A DNA stretch of 20,681 nucleotides from Promethearchaeota archaeon. Lineage in GTDB: Archaea; Asgardarchaeota; Lokiarchaeia; Sigynarchaeales; SOKP01. The stretch covers positions 1 through 20,681 of the forward strand of contig WJKD01000068.1 in NCBI GenBank assembly GCA_014729315.1. Reading direction: 5' to 3'. This document shows positions 1-8,609 of the stretch, in pieces. Position numbers and translations under genes: made by a program. Within the stretch, counting starts at the first letter, position 1; each line of letters opens with the position of its first letter. Below the pieces are notes generated by a model. That model did not search any database and was not told where the DNA came from. It was given only the letters and a program-made list of their open reading frames with translations.

Positions 1-1059
1 GCATTAGAAGGATATTCTACTTTACTTCTTGAAAAAGAGAATATAAGCGATAATGGCCGCTATAAAGCTTGTGGAGGCGCTATGGCATGGGAATTAGTTG
101 AGGAAATCAATTATCCAGAAGAAAAAATAGCGAGGGTTATCGAATCTTTAGAGCTTCACCATACTAATGGAAATGATTACTCAAAGGCAGGGAAAGGAGC
201 AGTTGTTTGGAGAAGCGTTTTTGATAAGTTTTTAGTGGATATGGCAGTTAAAGAAGGAGTATATCTAAAAGAGAAAGAGCCGCTAGTTGAAATTGAGAAA
301 AAGAATGACGGATATCTCGTTAAAACAAACAAAAATAATTATGAAGGAAAATATGTCATAGCTGCTGATGGAGTTACGTCCAAAACGCTTAAGATTCTCA
401 ACTGGCCTTATTTTGAAAAAGAAAATCTCATTTTGACAATAACTAAGGAAATGGAAACAAAAAAATCTTATATCGATAAGACACTTGGAGAGGATACAGT
501 TCATCTTTTTTTTGGAATTGAGGATCTTATTCCCGTAGGTTATGCTTGGTTATTTCCCAAAACTAATACTATTACAGTAGGATGGGGAAATCAAATCAAT
601 TTAATTGAAAATTCCAGAGAGGAATTCAAAATTTTTGAAAATTTATCGATGGTTCAGACAGCATTGAAAGGTTCTAAAATGACTGTATTTAAACCGCACT
701 TGATACCAGTAGGACTAAGACCATTGCTATACAAGGATAATGTTTTCGCCGTTGGCGATGCGGGAGGAATTGTTGATCCTATTAGCGGAAAAGGGATTCC
801 TTACGCAATGATGTCTGGCCATTTTGCAATCGATGCAATAAAATATTGTGAAAAGCGAGATAAACCTCAAAAATTAGGAACTCAATATGAAAAACTATTA
901 AGTCGAAAATTTCTCAAAATTTTAAAAGCCAAACGTGTTGCTAGGAATCAAATTTTCAAAAATGATGAAAATCTAACAAAATTTCTATCTTTATGGGAAA
1001 GTCATCGTAGTTCTGAAATCGTAATGAGAAAATTATTAGAGAAAGAGGTAGCAGCATGA
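1..1059 (+). CDS. Geranylgeranyl reductase family FAD-dependent oxidoreductase (5' partial)
   Basis: The reading frame is open from base 1, so the start lies outside the window; the visible part is 352 residues. Numbered from the first visible codon, there is a Rossmann strand end (LLLEKE near 8-13), the family Cys motif KACGGA with Cys24, an AADG segment near 121-124, GYAWLFPK at 180-187 and the FAD-binding GDAGGIVDP from 252. These are hallmarks of the geranylgeranyl reductase family, which saturates isoprenoid double bonds in archaeal membrane lipids and, in other branches, in quinone tails, dolichol-type lipids or chlorophyll precursors. About 25 N-terminal residues with the first GxGxxG are missing. 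The ATG at 82 is internal, because the CGG motif lies upstream of it. The stop overlaps the next ATG (ATGA), so the two genes are probably cotranslated. The family is clear; the substrate is not. Confidence 0.9.
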   Translation, partial: ALEGYSTLLLEKENISDNGRYKACGGAMAWELVEEINYPEEKIARVIESLELHHTNGNDYSKAGKGAVVWRSVFDKFLVDMAVKEGVYLKEKEPLVEIEKKNDGYLVKTNKNNYEGKYVIAADGVTSKTLKILNWPYFEKENLILTITKEMETKKSYIDKTLGEDTVHLFFGIEDLIPVGYAWLFPKTNTITVGWGNQINLIENSREEFKIFENLSMVQTALKGSKMTVFKPHLIPVGLRPLLYKDNVFAVGDAGGIVDPISGKGIPYAMMSGHFAIDAIKYCEKRDKPQKLGTQYEKLLSRKFLKILKAKRVARNQIFKNDENLTKFLSLWESHRSSEIVMRKLLEKEVAA

Positions 1060-2123
1060 AATTTTTTGATTATATTTCAAAATATAAGCCAAAAATCAAT
1101 AATGCCATAAAAAATATTTACGAGAGAAAGCTTCAGTCAGTAAAGAATTCCTTTTTAACTGATTATTACGAAGAACTGAACAATTATTTCTTATCGGGAG
1201 GGAAGAGGATACGACCATTATTATGTATTGCCTCATACAACGCTTTCGCTAAAGATAACACAGAGAAGATAGTAGTTCCTAGCGTTGGTGCTGAGTTTTT
1301 GCATAACGCCTCTTTGATTCACGACGACATTATTGATAAGGACGATTTTAGAAGAGGGGAACCTGCATTTCATTTCAGATTTAGGCAATATCACGAAGAT
1401 TATGAATTAAAGAAAATGATTGCTAAAGATTTTGGAACTAATATAGGAATAATTGGAGGAGACACATCATTTTTTATGGGTTTAGAAGCATATTTATTTA
1501 ACGAATTTAACAACGATTTGAATTTCAAAGCTATTAAACTCTACGAGCAAGCATTTATTGACATATCGGATGGAGTTCTGATTGAAATTGATATGGTTAA
1601 CCAGAAAGAGTTGCAAATGGAGGATTATATTCAAATGATTTCATTAAAGACCGGGGCATTAATTGAAAAAAGTATTTTAATAGGCGCTACATACGCAGAA
1701 GCAGATGACACTTCCCTTAATCTACTCTCAAAATATGGAATTAATTTAGGTATCATTTTTCAGATTATAGACGATATACTGGGGACCTTTGGCGATGAAA
1801 AAGTAACCGGAAAACCCTCGGACGGTGATATTAGAGAAGGTAAAAAAACATGCCTTTTGATAGAAGCGATGAATAGATTAGCTGAAACAGATAAAAAAAA
1901 GCTTTTTAGCTTAATCGAAAATCCAAATATGACCAATAAGGATGTCTTAAATGTTAAAGATTTATTTCAGAATGCTGATGTCATAAATACTTGTAAAGAT
2001 TTAGCGAACAAATATTACGAGAACAGTAAAAAAATACTTGAAGATCTAAGGATAAATATTCACCCCTCTGAAGCGGAATTTTTCGACAATCTCCTCGATT
2101 TTGTAATGAAGCGAAAATTTTAA
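1056..2123 (+). CDS. Trans-polyprenyl diphosphate synthase (IspA/IdsA family), long-chain type predicted
   Basis: This 355-residue all-helical prenyltransferase condenses IPP onto an allylic diphosphate. Visible motifs are SGGKRIRP (47-54, IPP binding), the first Asp-rich motif DDIID (90-94) followed by RRG (99-101), KTG at 198-200, and the second Asp-rich region FQIIDDILGTFGDE (235-248) with a downstream GKPSDGDIREGKKT. Both Mg-binding regions are intact. The residues five and four places before the first Asp-rich motif are Ala85 and Ser86. Archaeal GGPP synthases usually have a bulky aromatic at -5, while long-chain synthases such as IspB have Ala, so the product may exceed C20 (inference). 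The ATG overlaps the reductase stop and has a GAGGT Shine-Dalgarno about 6 bases upstream. It shares a transcription unit with the reductase, which could saturate its product. C25 or longer quinone or glycosyl-carrier chains are possible; C20 is not excluded. Confidence 0.92.
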   Translation: MKFFDYISKYKPKINNAIKNIYERKLQSVKNSFLTDYYEELNNYFLSGGKRIRPLLCIASYNAFAKDNTEKIVVPSVGAEFLHNASLIHDDIIDKDDFRRGEPAFHFRFRQYHEDYELKKMIAKDFGTNIGIIGGDTSFFMGLEAYLFNEFNNDLNFKAIKLYEQAFIDISDGVLIEIDMVNQKELQMEDYIQMISLKTGALIEKSILIGATYAEADDTSLNLLSKYGINLGIIFQIIDDILGTFGDEKVTGKPSDGDIREGKKTCLLIEAMNRLAETDKKKLFSLIENPNMTNKDVLNVKDLFQNADVINTCKDLANKYYENSKKILEDLRINIHPSEAEFFDNLLDFVMKRKF

Positions 2124-2163
2124 TTTCTCTTTTCTCTAAATAGAATTTTGAGGATCGGTAATA

Positions 2164-4668
2164 ATGGCTGATTTTGAAATTACGGTTGAAGATATTGTCG
2201 CTCTCGAAAAAGTTACATTCCTTATCGAGGAATTTTGTAAGAAATTTTCTCTAAAAACTTACGACAAGTTATTTAAGCGTTTAAAGAAAAAATTAAAATC
2301 TCTACAATTAGGAAATGACGCTGAAAATAAAGAAAGAGTCAAAAAATTTAAGAGGATTCTGGAAAAAATTGAATCTATTGTCGAAAAAGATGTTAAACCC
2401 GAATTATTTTATTTGATTGGGGGGCACGGAGGAGTTGTAATTAATGTCATTGGATATTGCGAATTTGACGATCCAAAATATGCTTTACAAAAGCTGATAG
2501 AAACAATGAAATTATCCTCTAATTTAAATAAACCTTATAATCTTGAAATCGCAATCTCGTGTCTCGAATACTTAGAAGAGAATTATCGGACAGAATTTAA
2601 AGATTTTTTGAAGCTTTTTCGGGAAGCCAATTTTGAAATAATTAATCCTACCTACAGTCAACCGTACGCCCTCATCATCGGTCCAGAATCTAATGTGAAA
2701 CACTTCGAATATGGTTTAAAAGCTTTAAAAAAATTAAATATAAAATGTGGTCTTTATTACTCGACCGAAGCCTCTCTTCATCCCCAAATCCCCCAAATTC
2801 TGAAAAGTTTCGGAATAGACAAAGCTTCGCTAAGAACTCGACTTATTGGAACTTCTCCCTGTACGCGTTCAGGATTTATTACCTGGGTTGGTCTTGACGG
2901 TACGAAAATTAAAGCTATAACTGACCAAAACGGACTTTACAACGGAGAATATTGGCACGGTTCTTTCTATCAAGAACTCCCCTGTTTATTATTTCAAACA
3001 GTTTCTCGACCTCTCATGAACCATGTGATTTACTCCTCTATCGAGGATTTTATTATGCCGCTTCCATATCAAGAAGATTTGTGGAGAATATCAAGATTTT
3101 CAAATTTGGTTGGAACATTTGTATTGTATTCAGATCTGTTTAAATTAATAGATTTGGACGGTCAGTATAAGTATAGCAGAGACGATTTTGCGATGGGTCA
3201 ATCGATTTTCTTAGAGCCCGAGTTGTTTTTAAAGAATAAAATTTGCGAATACGCAATAATTACAGCAGAGAGAGTTAATTGCATTTCAAGTTTTTATGGA
3301 TTGAAAACAAACGAATTAGTAATTAAAGAATTGTGGAAGAAGTTATTGCTTACACAAGCCCACGATAATTACGCAGTTCCTTATGTTCGCCCAGGAGATT
3401 ATTCTGCTCAACAGTTAAGTAGAGAAGAATGCAAAAACCTTACCATTTCTTCAAATAATATTTCTATAAGTCAGTTAAGTATCGAGATTTTAAATCGGAA
3501 CATAAAAGAAACTAATAAATTGATATACAATAACATTGAGGGACTGTTTAATATAAATTTTGAGAATTCTGAGATTGTTAATAAATTAGAAGATTACATC
3601 ATCATTTTTAACCCAACCACTTATTTGCATTATAATATTCTATCAGTCCCTTTACCCATAGAATATTCAATGAACGAAAAAAAAGGTTTAATTCTAGATT
3701 CGGAAGGAGAAAAAATTACTAATTTCAGTCTTGAAGGTTCAATTCTCAAATTTTTAGCCAAGGTACCCCCTTTAGGATACAAAATATATAAGCTTAATAA
3801 ATTAGAATCGGAAGATGCTTATATCTCATCCAAGGGAAAATTCTTATACGATATCACTTTAGATCGATCTAATAATTTATTAGAAATCTCACATGCTTCT
3901 CAAAAGATAATAAGCTTAACCTTTGAATCGAACGAAAATTACATATTAGACCTATCCGAAATTAAAGAAAATATCGTAGAAAGAGTTTATAATATTATAG
4001 GATCAACTAAAGATACCAAATTCTCATTAGAAATAACTGAGTTTAAAGAATTAAATAGGCTTGAATTCAAGTTAGACTCGAAATCGCTAGAGGGCGTAAC
4101 TATCTTACCCAATATTGAAGTGTCAAATTCGATAATTAATTATCCTTTTGGAGTAGAGGAAACAAAACGGGCAGAAATTCAAACCTTAGACTTTCTTTTG
4201 TTAAAAGGTCAAAAAAGTGGGATATTGTACATTCAAAAAAATAGTCAGCTTTTTAAAATTAACCGAAAGGACAATAATATACGGAATTTATTATTAAAAG
4301 ACGGAGCGTACGAATTTTGTATAGTTCTTGTTAAAAATTTTGAACCAAGCTTTATCTATCGAAAAGTTTTTGAGTATTACTTCAGACTATATGGATGTTT
4401 TGTAAAGAGAAGCGGGAAACCGAAGAAATATTCGGATTCCCTTTTAGAGATTGATTCATCGGTAGTAGTCACAAGTATATGGAAAATTGACGATAATATT
4501 TATTTAAGAGTATTCAATCCGAGCAACGATACTTTTAGCTTTAAGATAAATGGTAAACTAATAAATAACACGCTAATTGAAGTTGATTTGATGTATAAGG
4601 AAATAAAAAAATGGAAAGACAATACAGTAAATATTGGTTCTTGGAAAATTATGACATTAAAATTATAA
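2164..4668 (+). CDS. Divergent glycoside hydrolase family 38 (alpha-mannosidase)-like protein
   Basis: This is an 834-residue protein with no signal peptide. Residues 1-80 are charged and helical. Residues about 82-415 resemble the GH38 catalytic barrel and the helical region after it: SQPYALIIGPES near 165-176, then a segment ending in HPQIPQILKSFGID (206-219) that matches the GH38 pDsfGhsaqlPqilk signature, and LLLTQAHDNYAVP (394-406), which matches the helical-domain HD motif. The rest is beta-rich and begins FNPT, as in GH38 C-terminal domains. The metal site is altered: the usual HxD near the start is His88-Gly-Gly, and the nucleophile Asp position reads Thr201-Glu202; His400-Asp401 is kept. 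Activity is therefore uncertain, and it may be a distinct carbohydrate-active branch. The start has GAGG about 10 bases upstream. It lies 40 bases after the polyprenyl synthase on the same strand. Confidence 0.68.
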   Translation: MADFEITVEDIVALEKVTFLIEEFCKKFSLKTYDKLFKRLKKKLKSLQLGNDAENKERVKKFKRILEKIESIVEKDVKPELFYLIGGHGGVVINVIGYCEFDDPKYALQKLIETMKLSSNLNKPYNLEIAISCLEYLEENYRTEFKDFLKLFREANFEIINPTYSQPYALIIGPESNVKHFEYGLKALKKLNIKCGLYYSTEASLHPQIPQILKSFGIDKASLRTRLIGTSPCTRSGFITWVGLDGTKIKAITDQNGLYNGEYWHGSFYQELPCLLFQTVSRPLMNHVIYSSIEDFIMPLPYQEDLWRISRFSNLVGTFVLYSDLFKLIDLDGQYKYSRDDFAMGQSIFLEPELFLKNKICEYAIITAERVNCISSFYGLKTNELVIKELWKKLLLTQAHDNYAVPYVRPGDYSAQQLSREECKNLTISSNNISISQLSIEILNRNIKETNKLIYNNIEGLFNINFENSEIVNKLEDYIIIFNPTTYLHYNILSVPLPIEYSMNEKKGLILDSEGEKITNFSLEGSILKFLAKVPPLGYKIYKLNKLESEDAYISSKGKFLYDITLDRSNNLLEISHASQKIISLTFESNENYILDLSEIKENIVERVYNIIGSTKDTKFSLEITEFKELNRLEFKLDSKSLEGVTILPNIEVSNSIINYPFGVEETKRAEIQTLDFLLLKGQKSGILYIQKNSQLFKINRKDNNIRNLLLKDGAYEFCIVLVKNFEPSFIYRKVFEYYFRLYGCFVKRSGKPKKYSDSLLEIDSSVVVTSIWKIDDNIYLRVFNPSNDTFSFKINGKLINNTLIEVDLMYKEIKKWKDNTVNIGSWKIMTLKL

Positions 4669-4685
4669 TTAAAAATATTATATTT

Positions 4686-5363
4686 CTAAGGCAAAGGTTT
4701 TTCTTTTTCAATATCGGAAGGTTCGCGACCATTTTCTAATTGCTCAAACCACCACTTATCGGTGGAAATAATCTCTTTTGCTTTTTCCAAAACCTCTTCA
4801 ATTTTAGTCGAGTCGACGATAACAACACCGTTTATATCTCCAAACACCAAATCGCCAGGCTTTATCGTTCTTTCGCCGCATTTTACAGGCTGCATAACCG
4901 AATCCATATCAATTATCATTCTACTTCGTATTGAAGAACAAACTATACCTCTGGCAAATATTGGAAAGCCCAAAGCCGTAACTTGAGGGATATCTCGTAC
5001 TGCTCCATCCACCAAACCACCTCTAAATCCAAGACCTTGCATGATTCTGCTTGTACTTTGGCCTAATCCTGCAGCGATCATCTCACCCGACATATTTACG
5101 CACATAATCGGGAATTCCGGAACTTGTTTAATAAATTTAACCATTCGAGCAATAATATTTCTATCTAATGGTTCCTTGGAGCGTATCATTTTCATAGTAC
5201 CCGCAAACCCTAACATTCTGGCACCATTCCATACTGGTCTTATACCAGCGTCAATAAATCCTGGTTCTAAACCAAGCTCATCAATAGCGTCCGACACCGC
5301 GCAGGTATAAAGTCGCGAATACTCGGTTAACATTGCTTCCATTTTCTTCTTATCCATCTTCAT
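4686..5363 (-). CDS. RraA family protein (HMG/CHA aldolase-like)
   Basis: This 225-residue protein has the RraA fold, shared by 4-hydroxy-4-methyl-2-oxoglutarate/4-carboxy-4-hydroxy-2-oxoadipate aldolases, oxaloacetate decarboxylases and the RNase E inhibitor RraA. In the numbering with an extra first residue, GFRGGLVDGAVRD (113-125) carries Asp120 and the Arg124-Asp125 pair that binds oxo acid and metal in the aldolases, followed by GFPIFARG and PGDLVFGDINGVVIV (170-184). These argue for an enzyme rather than the RNase inhibitor. A GTG at 5366 directly precedes the ATG at 5363, and another ATG lies at 5357; I take 5363. It is divergent from the IlvD-like dehydratase about 115 bases away and converges on the GH38-like gene with a 17-base gap. 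An aldolase acting on a 2-oxo acid made by the dehydratase is a plausible role, but this is inference. Confidence 0.85.
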   Translation of the reverse strand: MKMDKKKMEAMLTEYSRLYTCAVSDAIDELGLEPGFIDAGIRPVWNGARMLGFAGTMKMIRSKEPLDRNIIARMVKFIKQVPEFPIMCVNMSGEMIAAGLGQSTSRIMQGLGFRGGLVDGAVRDIPQVTALGFPIFARGIVCSSIRSRMIIDMDSVMQPVKCGERTIKPGDLVFGDINGVVIVDSTKIEEVLEKAKEIISTDKWWFEQLENGREPSDIEKEKPLP

Positions 5364-5377
5364 CACAATTAGTAAAC

Positions 5378-5389
5378 TATTTTATATTC
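5378..5389 (-). promoter_or_regulatory. Candidate TATA box for the RraA-family gene
   Basis: On the minus strand this reads AGAATATAAAAT, a TATA-like box. Its centre lies about 27 bases upstream of the ATG at 5357 and 21 upstream of the ATG at 5363, so the transcript may be leaderless or nearly so. The surrounding DNA is very AT-rich, so chance is possible. Confidence 0.3.
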
Positions 5390-5477
5390 TTTGTTTAAAA
5401 TTATTTTTGTAAGGTTATTAATATGTTTACATTTCATTTTGAATACTTAAAATAGAAAACAAGATGGAAAAATAAAA

Positions 5478-7148
5478 ATGGATAAAGGAAAAAGAGAATT
5501 GAAGAAAAGAAGTAAGTCAATTTTTGAGAATATTAAGACAACTCCTTTTAATTATGTTACCCTAGGGATAATTGAGGGAACAGGAATACAAGAAAACGAA
5601 ATTCATAATAAACCATTTATTGGAGTGGTAAATACATGGAACGAACTTAATCCGGGACATAAACATTTAAAAGATTTAGCTGAAGCAGTTAAACATGGAA
5701 TAATAGAAGCTGGAGGAATGCCTTTTGAATTTTGCACAGTAGGTCCTTGTGATGGTTGGGCAAATGGAAACCAAGGAATGCGATATATACTCCCTCAAAG
5801 AGAGGTGATTGCAGATTCTATTGAATTGATGGTCGAAGCTCACCGTTTAGACGCAATAGTCACATTATCTAGCTGCGATAAAATAAATCCCGCAGTTTTA
5901 ATGGCAGCGTTGAGGCTTGATATTCCAACTATTTGCGTTCCAGGAGGACCGAATATGTACGAGGTTAGATTTCAACCGGATTATAAAGGAATTGAGCAGA
6001 GTAATTACGAAAATTTCTTGGGGAAGCTTAATTGTATAACGTGTGGAAGTTACGGTGCTTGTGAAATCATGGGAACAGCAAATACCATTCAATGTTTAAT
6101 GGAAGCATTCGGAATGACCCTTCCCAACGCAGCCACTATCCCCGCAATGACCCGAATGAAATATGTCGTTGCTAAAAATTCTGGGAAGCAAATCATTAAG
6201 CTATTAGAAAAGGATTTAGTTCCCTCAAAAATTATGACTCAAGAATCTTTAGAGAATGCAATTATTGTAGATTTAGCGATTGGGGGATCTACTAATTCTG
6301 CTCTTCATCTACCCGCTATTGCGAATGAAATGGGAATCAAAATGGATCTAGATCTATTTAACGAATACAGTAGCAAAATTCCGACAATAGTCAATGTTTC
6401 GCCCTCAGGCGATTATGGAATTGTAGATCTATATAAAGCGGGAGGGATACAAGCGGTTTTGAAACGATTAAAGGAATTTCTTAATTTAGATTGCCTTACA
6501 GTTTCGGGAAAAACCATTGGAAAGCAGATACGAAGAATTAAAGTGTTAGACGATAATATTATACGAGATTTGAAAAATCCGATTTATTCAGAGGGAGGAA
6601 CAATAGTTCTAAAAGGTAATCTAGCACCCGAAGGAGCAATTATAAAACAATCTGCTGTTAAGGATAAGGCGATGTTAAAATTTGAGGGTCCTGCGCTTTG
6701 TTATAATTCTGAAAACGAGGTGCTTCAAGATTTAGCTCAGAACAAAATAGAAAATGGGAGTGTCCTCATAATTCGATATGAGGGTCCGAAAGGAGGTCCG
6801 GGTATGCCTGAACTACTGGCTGTCACTGCAACACTAATGCTGCGTGCGAATTTAAACAAAGTAGCACTCATAACAGACGGCAGATTTTCAGGTGCAACCT
6901 CTGGACCGTGTATAGGTCACGTGAGTCCTGAAGCTTATGTTGGCGGACCTATTGCGCTTATTGAGGATGGGGATATTATTTCGATTAGCATTCCAGATAG
7001 AAGCTTGAAAGTTAACTTAACGGAAGAAATATTAGAACGCAGATTAGAAAAATGGCAACCTTTCGAAAGGGAAATAAAAAGTAAAGCATTACTCAAATAC
7101 CGAAAATTAGTCTCTTCTGCTTCGGAAGGAGCAATATTTAAATTATAA
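5478..7148 (+). CDS. IlvD/Edd family dehydratase (sugar-acid or dihydroxy-acid dehydratase)
   Basis: This 556-residue iron-sulfur dehydratase removes water from 2,3-dihydroxy acids or aldonic acids to give 2-oxo acids. Visible motifs are CDGWANGNQGM (91-101), SSCDKINPAVLMAA (131-144), CITCGSYGACEIMGTANT (186-203), EGPKGGPGMPE (435-445) and DGRFSGATSGP (467-477). These supply the Mg ligands Asp91, Asp134 and Glu445, the modified-Lys position Lys135, two cluster cysteines (Cys133, Cys195) and the catalytic Ser471. The first cluster Cys, in the family motif TPCNxHL, is replaced: the sequence reads LNPGHKHL with Gly60. This argues against standard [2Fe-2S] IlvD and towards a sugar-acid branch or another cluster arrangement. 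The start is an ATG with only a weak GATGG upstream. The neighbours, an RraA-fold protein and a GPH symporter, also favour sugar-acid breakdown. Branched-chain amino-acid synthesis remains possible. Confidence 0.88.
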   Translation: MDKGKRELKKRSKSIFENIKTTPFNYVTLGIIEGTGIQENEIHNKPFIGVVNTWNELNPGHKHLKDLAEAVKHGIIEAGGMPFEFCTVGPCDGWANGNQGMRYILPQREVIADSIELMVEAHRLDAIVTLSSCDKINPAVLMAALRLDIPTICVPGGPNMYEVRFQPDYKGIEQSNYENFLGKLNCITCGSYGACEIMGTANTIQCLMEAFGMTLPNAATIPAMTRMKYVVAKNSGKQIIKLLEKDLVPSKIMTQESLENAIIVDLAIGGSTNSALHLPAIANEMGIKMDLDLFNEYSSKIPTIVNVSPSGDYGIVDLYKAGGIQAVLKRLKEFLNLDCLTVSGKTIGKQIRRIKVLDDNIIRDLKNPIYSEGGTIVLKGNLAPEGAIIKQSAVKDKAMLKFEGPALCYNSENEVLQDLAQNKIENGSVLIIRYEGPKGGPGMPELLAVTATLMLRANLNKVALITDGRFSGATSGPCIGHVSPEAYVGGPIALIEDGDIISISIPDRSLKVNLTEEILERRLEKWQPFEREIKSKALLKYRKLVSSASEGAIFKL

Positions 7149-7188
7149 ATTAGCTTTTCAAAATTATTCTTTTTATAAGTTGATAAGA

Positions 7189-8556
7189 ATGTCAGACGAT
7201 GATTATGTGCCGACAGGCAAAAAAGTTTCTTGGGCCGTAGGTAATATAGGTGGCTTAGCCATAGGACAAGCGTCTATATTACTGCTCTATACATATTATT
7301 TCCTTTATCTTGGAGTGCCTCTCTCACCGTTAGGTATCTCTTTAGTTCTGCTAGTATATGGAATATGGGATGCTATCAACGAACCTCTAATAGGCCATAT
7401 ATCTGATTTCACAAGATCAAAGTGGGGGAGAAGAAAACCATTTATTGCAATTGGATTAATTCCGTTAGTAATATGTTCTTATTTAATTTATACACCACCA
7501 GTAAATGACCCTCTTATTTGTACAATTTACTTAATTGTTGTGTTAGTTTTATACGAAAGTTTTGTGACTTGTTGTTTTACGCTATGGTTTTCATTGTTTC
7601 CGGAGTTAAGTTTAGATCAAAATCAGAGATTAGCAATTTCAAGATTTAAAGAGATTTTTGGGGTACTCGGTCTAATCATTGGACTTGCCGTCGCACCAGT
7701 AATAGCGGGATCTTTTTCAGATCCAGTAGCAGGATTTTCTTTAATGGGACTAATTTTAGGAATAATTGCTGCTTTATCTCTATTACCAACTTTATTCTTC
7801 ATTAAAGAACGCCAGGAATACCAGATAAAAAAAGAAAACCGAATGAGCTTTATCAAATCAATCAAGATTTCCCTAAAAAATAAGAGTTTTATCTGTTTTA
7901 TAATGGTCCAGTTTCTCTTACAACTTTCATACTCAGTCGTTCTCTCTGGATTGCCTCTTTTTTTTGAAGGTATCTTAGGGATGGGTGCAACACAATACGG
8001 TATCCAAATGCTACTTATCTTTTGTGTCGTAATTCCAGGCTTATATGTATGGATAAAGATTGCTGAGAAAAGGGGAACGAGATACGCGTTGTTTATTTCT
8101 ATGGTTAGTTTTTCCCTCACATTTCCCTTGATCTTTCTTGTTTTTAATGCTACAACGATGCTAATTGTCCTATTGATTGCCGGATTTGGCCTGGGGGGTT
8201 TAATGATCTTTCCAACAGTTCTCCTTTCTGATGTCATCGATGAGGACCAATTAAAAACTAATGAAAGAAGAGAAGGAATTTTTAATGGTGTTTCAGGAGT
8301 AATTGTAAAATCTTCAAATGCAATAAGTTGGCTCATTCTTGGAATTGTGCTTACATTATTTGGAATAAATCGCCAAACTATGAGCCCCTCAACTATTTCG
8401 CCTATGGGTGAATTAGGTCTGAGAATTTTACTTGGAGTAATTCCAGTTGTAATTATTTTAATCGGACTTCTGTTTTTAATCATTTATCCGCTCCATGGAG
8501 AGAAATTAGACGAGGTACAGCTGCGCGTAAGAGAATTCAATAAAATTAAAGTATAG
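7189..8556 (+). CDS. GPH (MelB-type) cation:sugar symporter of the MFS
   Basis: This 455-residue integral membrane protein has about twelve hydrophobic segments and matches the glycoside-pentoside-hexuronide:cation symporter family. The signature GIWDAINEPLIG, followed by SKWGRRKP, spans residues about 59-84. Asp61 matches MelB Asp55, and Glu65 stands where MelB has Asp59, so both cation-site acids are kept. The central loop near 205-225 is charged and the C-terminus is short and cytosolic. A TTG at 7180 is in frame, but the ATG at 7189 is more likely because it directly starts the SDDDYVPTGKK segment. It begins 40 bases after the dehydratase on the same strand, so it probably imports the substrate for that pathway, such as a glycoside, hexuronate or aldonate. 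The substrate cannot be read from sequence. Confidence 0.88.
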   Translation: MSDDDYVPTGKKVSWAVGNIGGLAIGQASILLLYTYYFLYLGVPLSPLGISLVLLVYGIWDAINEPLIGHISDFTRSKWGRRKPFIAIGLIPLVICSYLIYTPPVNDPLICTIYLIVVLVLYESFVTCCFTLWFSLFPELSLDQNQRLAISRFKEIFGVLGLIIGLAVAPVIAGSFSDPVAGFSLMGLILGIIAALSLLPTLFFIKERQEYQIKKENRMSFIKSIKISLKNKSFICFIMVQFLLQLSYSVVLSGLPLFFEGILGMGATQYGIQMLLIFCVVIPGLYVWIKIAEKRGTRYALFISMVSFSLTFPLIFLVFNATTMLIVLLIAGFGLGGLMIFPTVLLSDVIDEDQLKTNERREGIFNGVSGVIVKSSNAISWLILGIVLTLFGINRQTMSPSTISPMGELGLRILLGVIPVVIILIGLLFLIIYPLHGEKLDEVQLRVREFNKIKV

Positions 8557-8565
8557 AATCATCAA

Positions 8566-8601
8566 TAAAAATAAAAAAAATTTGTTTTATTTTTTTCTTT
8601 T
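8566..8601. terminator. Bidirectional A/T-tract terminator between convergent transporters
   Basis: An A-rich tract (8567-8580) abuts a T-rich tract (8581-8601). The two arms are inverted repeats matching at 13 of 14 positions. Each convergent gene would be followed by a U-rich stretch in its own transcript, as expected for archaeal poly-U termination in both directions. Confidence 0.5.
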
Positions 8602-8609
8602 GCTTATTT

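Noticed and set aside
4762..5310. Plus-strand open frames opposite the RraA-family gene.
   Set aside because: They are antisense shadows of a gene with clear RraA motifs and have no ribosome-binding sites.
7623..8483. A 286-codon minus-strand open frame inside the first GPH symporter gene.
   Set aside because: It is antisense to a well-supported membrane protein. The frame is open because of codon bias on the real strand, and its translation resembles no family.
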